64,000 bases of DNA from Nemopilema nomurai. Lineage: Eukaryota; Cnidaria; Scyphozoa; Rhizostomeae; Rhizostomatidae. The stretch lies in assembly GCA_003864495.1 (NCBI GenBank), contig ML133426.1, forward strand, positions 2,356,001 through 2,420,000. The letters are read 5' to 3'. Of the stretch, positions 12,001 to 23,180 are shown in pieces (positions within the stretch are counted from its first letter, which is position 1; each line of letters starts with the position of its first letter). Below the pieces are notes generated by a model. The model searched no databases. It worked only from the letters and a program-made list of their open reading frames with translations, and was not told the DNA's origin. Made by a program: the position numbers and the translations under genes.

Positions 12001-12239
12001 GGTGCTAAAATACACCTTTCTAGCGATCTGTGCGCACTTATGGTTGCTTAAGCAGATGTAGCTTCTTGCCTGAGTCTTAGACAGTTGAACGACGTTTGAT
12101 GCACACACCCCAGTCAAGTCTCCAAGCTTAACACATTGTATTATTTTTCCTGTAGCTGAAGCTTCTTGCCAAGTTGTCGTTGCTGAGTGAGAAAAATGTT
12201 CAGTTGGTCTGCGTGGAGATTCCTCTTCAAATTCAATGA
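9100..12239 (+). CDS. NPC2: NPC2-like intracellular cholesterol transporter (4 exons, complete)
   Basis: Secreted or lysosomal ML-domain protein that binds sterol and hands it to NPC1. Exons are 9100-9187, 9980-10084, 10593-10774 and 12156-12239, all GT-AG and phase-consistent, giving 152 residues, the usual NPC2 length. The start ATG opens a hydrophobic signal peptide (MAASVLKISLAFAFFISTTQ) ending near residue 21. All six conserved cysteines are present: YKDCG, the SPCNSQPC pair, the DAC...LKC pair and LVCVEIP near the C-terminus. The short last exon (27 residues ending EIPLQIQ) is too small for an ORF scan. It was found by its match to the family's C-terminal strand. Intron 3 (1.4 kb) contains G-rich repeats and an antisense open stretch. 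Confidence 0.93.
11128..11854 (-). other. Antisense open stretch inside NPC2 intron 3 (unrecognised)
   Basis: On the minus strand overlapping open frames contain two strong donor-like sites: GTAAGT just after the base at 11559, and GTAAGC just after 11355. Both follow peptide-like sequence such as MGRWMETRLNEEFHIAKSIE. No domain was recognised. It could be exons of an intron-nested gene, a transposon-carried gene fragment, or chance. Confidence 0.2.
11905..12010 (+). repeat. ~38-bp G-rich repeat (CAGAACAGAAAAGGGGG)
   Basis: Three imperfect copies of a unit built from CAGAACAGAAAAGGGGG and an AT-rich spacer lie about 150 bp upstream of the last NPC2 exon. The first copy has expanded to a G12 run. 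This gives intron 3 strong purine asymmetry. Confidence 0.8.
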
Positions 12240-13735
12240 AGCTGTCTTCAGAATGTCGGAAGATTGTGACGAATTGCACAAGGATATCTAGCTGCCACGA
12301 TTCTGCCTACATTTAACCCAATTATTGACATTTAGCGAACTACATGAGCAGTGTGATTTACGAGATTTCACTTGGCAGTGTGATCAAACTTCTTTTTCGA
12401 TCACTACTTTTCGTGCCTATTAACTTTTTGGTGCGTATGCAGTTTGTTCTGCCAGAAATTAAGCTGACATGTTTAATCAAATCGTCTTAAAGATACCCAA
12501 CATTATCACTAAAAGTCAAATGCAATGCAGTTTTGAATGTAATCCAAAAGTTTGAATGATTGGTATTCCACTTTAAATTCATTAAATCTTACTAGAATCT
12601 CAATTAACTTGTTTATCATTACTTATGCACTACAACCTTGTTATACAGGAAGGTAAATTGATGAAATTGTTTAGATTTATTTTGAATTTATGACCATCAC
12701 TGAGTGCCATCATTGTTCTCGAATCTATATTTCGGCGCGAAACCTTGTTGCAACACAAAGGATAGATTCATATACCCCGACTATTTGGGAATATGTTCAG
12801 AAGTTGTTTTAATTGCTGCCAAAGAATCATCTTTAATTGCTTCGAAAGAACTTTAAATCGATATTCCTATTCGCATCGTATAATTAAATACTTTTGATTG
12901 CCACATTGTATTGGTTCTTCTATTTATGGACTTCTAAGCTAAACTTAAAAATTCAGTATCAAAAGTCTGTGGTACTGTGGCCTACAGGTATTATTCCAAA
13001 CCGAGTCCCCCGACATTTGGAAAGTTGGTCGGCAAATTCTATGGATGTTCAGTAAGTGTTATGGATAATTTTTAGATTGCCCTCTCATTTGCTCGTAATT
13101 GACCAAATAATATTGATGACAGTTAAAATGTATAGCTGTAAAAAAGTTATACATGGGCTAGCAAGAGATGAATTTTGGTCGGTCAGTTCACCCATCAACA
13201 ACCCCTCCCTTCTACTCAAAAACGTTAACGTATACCCCTGGTTACACCAAAAACCCCTTTATTGAAAATTTGATTGTGCTCCAAAAGATAACCCCTAGCT
13301 GGACATTTTACATAAAAGTCAAAACACTCACTGAAAATAGTCCTGAAAACACTAAGCACATACTGAAACTTTGAAAGTAAAATTGAAAAACAAGAAAGAC
13401 ATAGGCCCAAAACACTTTAACGGTAGGCACATTAAGGATCATTTTGTGAAGCACAAGTGAATAAAAACGGTGAAGAAAACTTTGGAAAACATTCCAGGGT
13501 CACAGCAACGTAACAAAATAGGGACATACAACACAAACGCATCCAAATACTCACGATTTTGGAGCTGCAATGCCATTGGTGGGCCTGTCACTGATCACAT
13601 GGAGTTGCCTCGTACTGAAAAAGCTTCCGTCAATAGCAAGTTGTAAACAACGGATACCAACGGATGTATCGCACGAACGACAGTGACCACAAACTTGTTA
13701 TACAAAGTGATAACAAATCTTCCACAAGTATTAAA
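12240..13735. other. Intergenic region after NPC2
   Basis: AT-rich sequence with no supported gene. Short open frames near 13056-13410 overlap on both strands and show no domain. The 3' UTR of NPC2 should lie at its left end. Confidence 0.55.
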
Positions 13736-13740
13736 GTTAC

Positions 13741-14094
13741 TGTAACGTTTAATGTTAGTCGGGTTCTTCTTATGATGGTGAAGAGACAGTTCGACGCGAT
13801 GGGGCTAGGCCAATGGGCCTAAGCCCCGAATAAGTAGAACACGAGAGAGACTCTATTCTGATGTTGTCTTTATTCGTTCAACAGCAAGACTAACGCTAAA
13901 GTGAACAACCACACACATAACATGAACGGAAGGTAATTAAGATCACAATACAAAAGGCACAATACATGTTGACAGACAAACACATTGCCATAAGAAAGGC
14001 GTTAACTGACACAACAGGACTCAACAGCACATGTGACTATAACACGCAACTGAGATATTACAAAACATATCACACACTAAAGCCAACCGTTACA
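13741..14094 (-). repeat. LTR (3' LTR of the minus-strand element)
   Basis: A 354-bp repeat matching 14590-14944 almost base for base. The main visible difference is near its left end (AATGTTAGTCGG here against AATGAATGGTTGG in the other copy). Confidence 0.93.
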
Positions 14095-14589
14095 TCATCC
14101 CCTCTCTACAAAAAGTAAATACGTTAAAATGAACATTTCTAGAAACAAACGACTAAAAATAAAAAGGTTCAAAGAGTCTTTAAGGCCCGGAGGCATAAAC
14201 CGGCAAGCAAAGGTAGTGCCTACAACATCGCTTGGTGTTCCCAGCTTCAAAACAGCATCTTTGAAAATAAACGATAAACATCCAATCGGGAGGATCCTCC
14301 GTCCTCCTGCTGCAACCCTTCATGGCCAGCACCCACTTCCTACTTTACAAAAATAATGGCGTCGTCTGATTTCTCTTGAATGTCATTGTTGCGTAGTCTT
14401 TTCCCTGATAAGTTATGTCAGCAACAGTGGTCTTGAGCCCAACGGTAATTAGTAATTAGCCAAATTGAAAAAATCGTTAGTTTGAAGCAAAAGACAGACC
14501 TCTCTCTTCACCACCGCGAATGAAACAACTTATTACTCTGCTTCCGACGTCCATCCCTCTCTTCACCACCATCCCTCTCTGTCACCAAA

Positions 14590-14944
14590 TGTAACGTTTA
14601 ATGAATGGTTGGGTTCTTCTTATGATGGTGAAGAGACAGTTCGACGCGATGGGGCTAGGCCAATGGGCCTAAGCCCCGAATAAGTAGAACACGAGAGAGA
14701 CTCTATTCTGATGTTGTCTTTATTCGTTCAACAGCAAGACTAACGCTAAAGTGAACAACCACACACATAACATGAACGGAAGGTAATTAAGATCACAATA
14801 CAAAAGGCACAATACATGTTGACAGACAAACACATTGCCATAAGAAAGGCGTTAACTGACACAACAGGACTCAACAGCACATGTGACTATAACACGCAAC
14901 TGAGATATTACAAAACATATCACACACTAAAGCCAACCGTTACA
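14590..14944 (-). repeat. LTR (5' LTR of the minus-strand element)
   Basis: A 355-bp copy of the 13741-14094 repeat, ending in CGTTACA, then the target duplicate GTTAC. On the minus strand it precedes the primer-binding-like TTTGGTGAC motif. Confidence 0.93.
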
Positions 14945-15888
14945 GTTACTTTTTCTATGACCACACCCTAAAATGTGAGACGCCTTTTTTGTCGGCAAAA
15001 CTCATTCCTGTACCCTATCAAAGAAACAGTGGCGGCCCGTGTATTGGGGCTAGTGGGGCTCAGCCCCACCAAAGATTCCCAAAAATAAGCCTAAATTCTT
15101 ATTCTTAAATTGTACTGCCAATTTATTTTAGCCACGATACGGTTCGTCAATATTATTTATGTGAGTGAGGTCCTGGTGGTTTCTTTGAACAGGAAACAAA
15201 GAACTTGCGTTCCAGACACTAGTTCCCGAGCTTTTGGGGCTAGCCCCGAACGAAAGACAAACTGACCAATGAAACGTGCTTTATATCTTGCCAATTCAAC
15301 TATGGTCGTTCGCTGATTGGTTCACTGCCCTTGAATTTGCTTGGGTTTGGGGCTAGGTGAAACTAGCCCCGAGCAATTGATTCAACTTTGACTGAGTGCG
15401 TAACACGATAAGCTGCCTGAACTTCAAAGTAAAGTGGAGACCTACAAAGAGTGTCATCAATTCGACGACTTGTGTTCGTAAGTTTACAATTTGAAGATTT
15501 TCAAATATCATGAAATGAATGGAGTGGACTATCTTCTACAGAATCCGTCTTGTCGACTGACAAGTCAAGAAAAACTTGAAATAAAGAGGTTAGGCCTGCA
15601 TCATCCAAGGGATATCCCCATCACGCAGAAGTCTACTGGTACGGTTAAGAATCGTGCCTTTAATGCAAGGAGCTGGTTCGAGAAAAAGCCTTGGTTGACT
15701 TTTAATAATCAGAAAAAAAGAATTTTCTGTTTCCCGTGTCTTCTTTGTGGAGGAGAAATACCTTAAACAAGGAACGGTATTTCTGATTTGAAATATTTAG
15801 TCGAGCGTATTTCAAAACACGAGTCGTCCTCAAAGCATATGACTAACAGTTTACAACTCGAAACATTTGGTACTGTAGACATTGTTTT

Positions 15889-17457
15889 ATGGCGTGCATA
15901 TTCCGCCAAAAATAGCTCTGTCTAAAATTTCAGCACAATGTTTAAAAGTTTAGTGATCTTCTAAAAGTTCACTTGCTCTGCATTCTCATGAAAGACTAGT
16001 TTTAAAATTTCAGTCATTTCCAAAGTTTCAACCACCGTACAACATTTTCTAAAATTTCAACTACTTAAGCAACGTTTCTAAAATTCCAATCGCTTGCTCT
16101 GCGAGATTTCTAAAATTTCAGTCATTTCCAAAGTTTCAACCACCGTTCAACATTTTCTAAAATTTCAATCACTCTAAAGTTTCAGTGGCTTCTCCAATAT
16201 TTCAATGGTGAATGTTGATAACCTCTTCCTGAACTTTGCCAAGCAGCCCCCTTTTGTGCTCCAACACAAGGAAAGTCATGGCGGAAGCTTCTCTGCCACA
16301 ACGATGGTCCGCTGCTGATTTGCTTTGTGACATGATCAGAAGAATAAGAATTGATTGCGAAAGATCATCATTAAATGACGAAAACATGGCAGATTCACTG
16401 CAGCGCCGTTACTACCCAAGTGAAAGGCTTTTGTATGTTCGGAAATCCCCTTCTGACAAGTAGTGTTTATCAATTCGGGCTCTGCCCTTGATCACAATTT
16501 CCGCAGAAGGGCCTAATGTTTTAGGCTTGGGGGTTTGTGAAAAATTATATGACATTTGGCGAAAATGTTGTTGAGATTTGAACTTCAAATCAATAAATGC
16601 TCAACCCACAGAGAACTGTATTTTGATTTCACAGGCCTACTTGTCCTAACCTGCAGGTCGGCCAGTAATTTATTAGTTGGTGGTGTTAATGCTTTCTTCC
16701 ATGAAGGTTAATACGCCGAAAATAATCACAGAATGGAATAAAATTCAGTTTTGGAAAAGCTGGGGGTAAATATTCAACGAATAACATCGCCTATTCTAGA
16801 CGCCCGTATATGTCAGAAAAGCCCGTATATGTCACGCCCGTATTTGTCAGGTAACGTTACTAACTCCCCTCAGATTTGAAGTTTGGCCAGGAACAACATC
16901 TTCGTACCTTAAAATTGTATGAATAAGGTAGTCAATCCTAAAATGAATCGAATCTGCCATGTTTTCGTCATTTAATGATGATCTTTCGCAATCAATTCTT
17001 ATTCTTCTGATCATGTCACAAAGCAAATCAGCAGCGGACCATCGTTGTGGCAGAGAAGCTTCCGCCATGACTTTCCTTGTGTTGGAGCACAAAAGGGGGC
17101 TGCTTGGCAAAGTTCAGGAAGAGGTTATCAACATTCACCATTGAAATATTGGAGAAGCCACTGAAACTTTAGAGTGATTGAAATTTTAGAAAATGTTGAA
17201 CGGTGGTTGAAACTTTGGAAATGACTGAAGTTTTAGAAATCTCGCAGAGCAAGCGATTGGAATTTTAGAAACGTTGCTTAAGTAGTTGAAATTTTAGAAA
17301 ATGTTGAACTGTGGTTGAAACTTTGGAAATGAATGAAATTTTAAGACTAGCCTTACATGAGAATGCCGAGCAAGTGAACTTTTAGAAGATCACTAAACTT
17401 TTAAACATTGTGCTGAAATTTTAGAAATTGCTATTTTTGGCGGTATATGCGCGCCAT
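15889..17457. mobile_element. 1.57-kb palindromic (foldback) element nested in the hAT copy
   Basis: About 508-bp arms, 15889-16396 and 16950-17457, are near-perfect inverted repeats around a 553-bp unique centre. The tips read ATGGCGYGCATATWCCGCC. The element is flanked by an 8-bp duplication, ATTGTTTT (15881-15888) and ATTGTTTC (17458-17465), with one mismatch. The duplicated target is host hAT coding sequence, so the insertion came after the hAT. Each arm has an 18-28-bp motif family (AAAATTTCA...CTAAAATTTC) repeated several times and a short ORF. No transposase was seen. Confidence 0.9.
16806..16852 (+). repeat. Short GCCCGTATATGTCA repeat
   Basis: Three close copies of GCCCGTATATGTCA-like sequence lie in the unique centre of the palindromic element. 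They could be a protein-binding or replication-slippage repeat; nothing further can be said. Confidence 0.6.
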
Positions 17458-18434
17458 ATTGTTTCATCCCTAAGTGAAGGACATCGTCTTTCTGTGATAC
17501 GCCACAACCAAGATGTTGAAAAAAATCGCTTGAAAAATGTCCTGAAGGAAGTTATAAATTGTTTAAAGTTCTGTGGAACTCACGAACTCCCCCTACGTGC
17601 TCACAACGAGAAGAAGGATTCTTACAAGTCGGGTGTTTTTCTTGGTCTTATCAATTTTGTTGCGCGTTTAGATAGCCAGGTTGCAGACCACTTTAAACAC
17701 GCAGCAGTTTTGAAGGAACAAGTCAAATAATACAGAACGAATTGCTGAATTGCATGTTTAAAGTTTACAAAAGGAGATGACGAAGGAGATTCAGGAAGCG
17801 CCCTTTTGCTTAAATACAGGCCGATGATACCACGGATGTCGCTTGTGTCACGCAATGTGCTTTTATTCCAAGGTATATCAAGCAAAAGAAAATTATCAAA
17901 AGGGTTCATGGATTTCTGCAACCCACTGATAAAACAGCTACAGGCCTTAATGCACTATCGATCACTACCATATCAAGGAAAATTTGATTGCCTAGACTTA
18001 GGAGGGGGCTGCAGTCATGAGTAGGAGGACAGGCGGTGTTCAAGTCATGGTTCGGGAGCATTGCCCAAACACTGTGTTCATCATCCATAACTCCGGTAAA
18101 AATATTCTTTGCCAGGATGACATAACAAGACATAGAGTGGTGAGGGGCTCGAGCACAAGGTGGAACTCAAAAGCAGAACTGTAGATAGTGTTTACGACAT
18201 AAGAGAAGATTTAGAAGAGTGTTTCTCCGGATTCCTTCCTTTACTTAACTTAACATTAAACTCAAAAGTGTTTATTACAGTTTTTGTTAGAATACTCAAG
18301 ACTGAGTCATTCTTTGATATTCTAACTGTGACGTCATCTTTCTTCTTTGAGCTCATATGACGTCATCAGCCCCACCTTCAAATTCTATCACGAGCCGCCA
18401 CTGCAAAGAAAGGATTTTGGCTTTGCACCTAATA

Positions 18435-20065
18435 GCAGGGGTTATTCTAACGTGGTTTGTTACCGTTTTGTGGTGTTGTAAATTTGATTTGTGGTGTCTT
18501 GATTTTAATTCTGTGGTGTTGTAAAAAATTTGACTCACTGGGACAATTTTTCGTGAAATATAAGGAATCATTTGGTAAAACTATAAGAATTTCAAATCAA
18601 AACAAAAACACAATAGAAGAACAATAGTAAAGAGTCAGCAGGGACGGATTTAAGAAGCAATGACTGGGTGTTAGACACTAATTGGATTTCTGTGCCACAC
18701 CCTTAAGGTCACTGGTAAATGATTGACCCATTTATGAAATTCGGTTTTTAACTTTAAGCTAAAGAAGATTAAAGCAGTGGCCTAGCTAGGGTTGGAAGAT
18801 TGGATGGGCAAAAAGGAGAACATTTTTGCACATCACACCATTAAGAACGAAAGGAAAACACCCTGTTTTGAAAATGCGTTTGGAAAAGCTATGGTTTTTT
18901 CTTTGTAGCAATGGTTGGCTAATAAAACACAACAGTCATATGTAGCTTTTTGTCACTGACCCCTACAACTTTAACAAATCGTCTAACCCGGGTGCCAGAA
19001 CCTCAGAAAGTCAAAGGATGAAGAACAGGGGAAGGAATTGCGAAGGGGAATAGAAACGAGACTCTGGCACCCAGGATACAATTTCTCTTACTCTTATATT
19101 CTGAATTGTGTAAGGCGAGGCGGGTAGAAAATGATTTACGTGTAAAACTGATTTTCCAAAGTAGCCAAAAAACATTAAACAGTATTCAAAGGTTTCAAGC
19201 TGTTCACTTTGGAGTAAGATAACCTAAAATTCATTTCACGCCCTTATTAGCTAAGCCATATTTCAAAATATTTCATACAGTCGTTTGCTTTAAAAACATT
19301 TTAATATTGTCTAAAATGGAAACCCCGATACTCTCCAAGGTAATGCCCGTCAGGGATAAGGGTTCTAGCACATTTCGAGCACTGGCAAATTCAAATGCTC
19401 ATGCAGGTACAGATTTCGTGTGGTACATAAAATGATATAATTATGATTCTACTTCAGGTGGATGTTTTCAAATCATTGCATGCACTCATTAGCCTCCTAA
19501 CATTCCATGAGTTTGGCAATGCAGCTAGCACCCTAGCCAATGCTTGTATAAGAAACGGATAAACATATTTATTTATGTTGAGAGGCATAACCAAATACGC
19601 CAGTTTCATATTTTTCGTTTTGGCATTCATAGAATTGAACACATCTTGATGCTGAAATGCCAGTTTCGTAACGTCCAAATCCAAGCACATTCTATTATCG
19701 TGCACTTTGCAGTGGGTGCCAAAAGAGGCTGTATGTTTATTAGTCTAAGAGGGTTTTAAATTTTCTCAACTTCCTACCACTCATGTGCATAGAGCCTAGG
19801 GGGGCTGTGCCCTGTTATTCAGATCGAGTTCTACTGCTTTTTCAGTATTTGCTTTCTTATTATAAAAAACTACCCTATCCTCCATATCCCCTCAAAATTT
19901 ACAGTCTCCAATGCCAATGCTTACACTGAAGTTAAAAAAGACTTAGGTCAGTGGCTCTTATACTACCGTTCCTTTTTGTTTTTTTCTAGAGTTAAAAGGT
20001 TTCACAAAAGAAATACCACTGACTGAATTTGTGGTGTTGTAAATTTTTTTTAGAATAACCCCTGC
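18435..20065. mobile_element. Candidate TIR element (GCAGGGGTTATTCTA ends)
   Basis: GCAGGGGTTATTCTA at 18435 is matched by its reverse complement ending at 20065. AATA flanks both sides as a possible 4-bp duplication. Inside both ends, TGTGGTGTTGTAAATTT appears in direct orientation, which is unusual for a simple TIR element. The 1.6-kb interior has no recognisable transposase; open frames at 19454-19759 overlap on opposite strands and look incidental. Superfamily unknown. Confidence 0.5.
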
Positions 20066-20835
20066 AATAACTTTATAAAACTTATAAAACACGCACGCTT
20101 TAAAACCTTTCCCGACAAATTCAAAAATTTCAAACCATACAATGGAAACTGAGGGCTTGAATGCTTGTTTGTATTCTAAGCAAATAAAATTTTTCAAATC
20201 AATCCTTAACGCCATGGAAACGTTTGCGAATTGTCAATAAAAATGCATTCAAACGATTATATAATCAGAAGATTTAATTTATGATTGTTCGAGAATGGAA
20301 CCAAGATAAATGAAAGTAAATGGAAAAAGTCAAAAGGAAGTAGTAGTGAGGAAGTAAAGCAAAAATTTGGGCTTGAATGTCTTGGAATTCAACTTTCATT
20401 CTTGTACATTTTCTACTCTTAAAATAGTAAACCGTTACTTATTGACGGATTACGACAATAGAATTATGAATATGTTAACTTGCACGAACGTGAAATGTTA
20501 TCGTTGAAACTTTTCAATAATAAAATATGATGTAGATTGCTGCTGAATGGACTTACTTCCCAACTTTAAATATTAACAAGATACATTGCAATTCTTTGGC
20601 TGCAAACAAAACCTGACCTTGAAACTAAGCTGACGTTTTTACCCTTCATTAACGATGGCAATGCGAATGGTGCATTTATGTGTTTTTAATTCTTAATCAA
20701 AATCATTACCAGTTTATATCTATTATCAACGATTATCAACAAGACTAGAAAATAGCATCTACATGTTGGTAAATGAATTCTACGTACTGATTCTTTTCTT
20801 CACTAAGGAAAAAAATCAGCGTGAAAGAGAGAGCA

Positions 20836-21190
20836 ACCCAAGAAGAAGCCATGTCTAAATGAAGTCAACCGAAGAAGAAGCCATGTCTAAATGAAGTCAA
20901 CCCAAGAAGAAGCCATGTCTAAATGAAGTCAACCCAAGAAGAAGCCATGTCTAAATGAAGTCAGCCCAAGAAGAAGCCATGTCTAAATGAAGTCAACCGA
21001 AGAAGAAGCCATGTCTAAATGAAGTCAACCCAAGAAGAAGCCATGTCTAAATGAAGTCAACCCAAGAAGAAGCCATGTCTAAATGAAGTCAGCCCAAGAA
21101 GAAGCCATGTCTAAATGAAGTCAACCCAAGAAGAAGCCATGTCTAAATGAAGCCAAAGCCCAAGTGGAAACCATGTCTAAATGAAGTCAA
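20836..21190 (+). repeat. 32-bp tandem repeat, about 11 copies
   Basis: The unit contains GAAGAAGCCATGTCTAAATG and a GTCAACC tail with few variants; the last two copies are degenerate. It lies just beyond the 3' end of the minus-strand PAN/fibrinogen-like gene and could overlap its transcript end. Confidence 0.93.
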
Positions 21191-21268
21191 AGCTAGGTAG
21201 ATGGTGAACTAAGAATCCATTTCGGAGTACTGTTAGGTGCTTTACGTGCATTTAATTTATTCTTTTCT

Positions 21269-23180
21269 TCATTTCACAAGTACGTATCCCATGCCACGTG
21301 TGTTTCTATCACCGTTGTCTGGAGAAATTGTCGCATGGTTACAACACGAACTCCACTGCCCTCCGAGGCCTATGTACGAGTCAGGTGTCACACAATCGTT
21401 TTCCTGATTTGCAAATATTCCAATTCTTGTCACAATCGTGTTATCCGATTTTTTTACATTTAGGCCCTCTCTGTTGCAATTGAGCTGCAAAGACGAAGAG
21501 GCTATCATCCCTTTCCAGGCAGCTCGTCCCAGTGCAGTGGTGACAGAATTTCCCGACTTGAAGATGGTGCGCAGGGAAGCCTCCTTCACAGGCAGCAGCA
21601 GCCACTGCACAGCAAGTGAAACTCTGATTCCAATACAAATTTCGTCGAAACTTACGTTGCTGAAAGCGGGAAACTTTGCTTCTTTATCGAAGAAAGACTC
21701 GAGGCCACTCGCAACATTCAAGTTAACGTCGTTTGTCCAATATGCAGAGCTTGCAGTAAAGGTATTCTTGAAAGAAAAAACACAAACAAAATGAATACCA
21801 GTTTACCGGCATCGAGATTAAAGCATTTAATTGCTCGTAGCGACGTGAAAAGGTACTTTACATTACAGAGGTTGATTATATGATTTCACGTGCATTCATT
21901 TCGGGCAACAAAAAGTCTTATCCACGACTACAGCTATCCTTCAGAAATTTCTCTGAGAATCTGATTTTAGAAACGAACAATAGAAACTAAACAACTCGAA
22001 ATGTGTCATGGACCTGCAAGCCATCAACTTTCATCGCGAGCGTCCAGCCTCCTCCTCCACAGCCTGGGATGCTGCTCATGTTGCAAAAATGACGGCCAGA
22101 TGCCAGATTGTAGACTCCAGATGGTGCTCCTCCGTTATCCGAAAATATTTCTTTGCAGCTGGCATAAACTTGAAGAAAAACACGTTCCGCTGAAAAAGGC
22201 TCCTTTTCATACTAGATATATAAAAAATTAATGATCAAAACTTCCAAGAGTCACTCTCCACCCACAGCTCTCAGGTCTTTGTGACAAGAGGCAGAAGCAA
22301 GGAAGGATTACAGGAACAGTGATTTCAAGGCAGTGGCCTCTAAAAAAGTCATTTTTGCGCCTTTGGATTCCTTCCAAAGGGTCTGATAAGAATATTGAAC
22401 CATACAAAGCAACGCATTCCAAATTAAATAAAAAAGAGGAAACAATTCCATTTCGGATTTCATCAGGATAAATCTTTTAGATAATTATTGAGTTCAACAT
22501 GTGCTTAGCTTTGAATTTCCCGCCAGGCTACATTAGATCAGACATAAGTGAATAATGTCTTCTCTGGATTCTAAAATGTCTTAATGTTTCGAACATTTCT
22601 AATGGAGCATCGGCCTGATTCAAAAGCATAGTGTGCCAACAAAAAGCATTGCATACATACCTTTTGGCGGTTGAGTTTCACGCTGAAATGCGAAAATGCA
22701 TCTGGATTAGATCAAGAAAGACTGTGCAATTATTAGTGGTAATTAAGCGGCAAAGAAATAGAGAAAATTGAAGTGGCATGTTTGTCGTTTAGCAAAAAGG
22801 AAGGCAAGGAGATGATTACTACAGCGAAGAGGTACTTGGCTAGAAGAGAGCTGGTGATTTAATCGGGGAAAGCTGCATACCTGAATGACTATTCCTTTCC
22901 AGTTTTTTGAATAAAACGTTGTTGAGCAACTGCTACTCAGAAGTACTTCACAATTCTCTTTCACATCTCCGGCGGCATTGAAGTTGGCAGTGGCGCACTC
23001 CTGGCATCGGAGGCACTTGTGGATACACTGCATCTCGCTCGCTACTGCGTAGGTCTTCACCTTGGCATCGGGGCAGGAGAACTTCTGATTCAAGACGTAG
23101 TCCACCACTGAAGCTCTTTGGCAATTCCCAACATGGATTGACAAAACAAGTGCAAAAAGCATTGAAGTTGTTCCCGCCAT
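21269..23180 (-). CDS. Secreted PAN/Apple plus fibrinogen-like domain protein (4 exons)
   Basis: Exons on the minus strand: 23180-22881, 22682-22661, 22168-22014 and 21766-21269, phase-consistent GT-AG, 324 residues. It starts with a signal peptide (MAGTTSMLFALVLSIHVGNC). A PAN/Apple-type cysteine module follows (SCPDAK, QCIHKCLRCQECATANFN). A 22-nt micro-exon encodes RETQPPK. The last two exons carry a fibrinogen-C-like domain: SCKEIF...GVYNL, CGGGGWTLAMK, the YWTNDVNLN stretch, and a C-terminal IGLGGQW...MGYVLVK. This order is known from cnidarian secreted proteins, including coral skeletal organic matrix proteins. Role in matrix, adhesion or microbial recognition is inference. No transmembrane segment follows. 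Confidence 0.9.
21767..22013. other. Intron 3 of the PAN/fibrinogen-like gene
   Basis: Short AT-rich intron with the donor GTCCATGAC and an acceptor at TTTCAAG. No embedded feature was seen. Confidence 0.7.

Larger units (their letters stand above)
13741..14944 (-). mobile_element. Short non-autonomous LTR retrotransposon (TRIM-like), minus orientation
   Basis: Two nearly identical terminal repeats, 13741-14094 and 14590-14944, begin TGTAACG and end CGTTACA. They are flanked by the 5-bp duplication GTTAC (13736-13740 and 14945-14949). On the minus strand the internal region starts with a TTTGGTGAC primer-binding-like motif next to the 5' LTR. It ends in a purine tract (GTAGAGAGGGGATGA) next to the 3' LTR, and an AATAAAG signal lies within the LTR. 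This fixes the orientation. The internal part is only 495 bp with no gag or pol, so the element must have moved using enzymes from elsewhere. The LTRs differ visibly only near the TGTAACG end, suggesting recent insertion. Confidence 0.93.
15491..18235 (+). pseudogene. hAT transposase pseudogene (TTF-type zinc finger/DUF4371/hAT), broken
   Basis: Fragments occur in family order. First come the N-terminal LTSQEKLEIKRLG and the zinc-finger CFPCLLCGG (15491-15763). An in-frame TAA at 15764-15766 follows, then the same frame continues through SDLKYLVERISKHE to VDIV at 15886. The palindromic element then intervenes. The frame resumes at SSLSEGHRLSVIRHN (17463 on) with the DUF4371 signature LKFCGTHELPLRAH and ends in a stop at 17728-17730. 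Later pieces are frameshifted, and a TRWNS-type fragment leading to VYDIREDLEECF lies near 18160-18230. The catalytic core and the dimerisation end are mostly deleted. Confidence 0.85.
15027..18403 (+). mobile_element. Decayed hAT DNA transposon with 8-bp target duplication
   Basis: The left end is CAGTGGCGGCCCGTG and the right end is the reverse complement of CAGTGGCGGCTCGTG. Exact 8-bp direct repeats CAAAGAAA flank it (15019-15026 and 18404-18411), the target-site size of hAT elements. Inside are fragments of a DUF4371/ZMYM1-like hAT transposase. A second element (15889-17457) interrupts the transposase, so about half of the 3.4-kb span is a later insertion. The copy cannot be autonomous. 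Confidence 0.93.

Noticed and set aside
14129..14356. 75-codon plus-strand frame inside the LTR element
   Set aside because: The element's motifs place it on the minus strand, and the frame has no gag, pol or other recognised feature.
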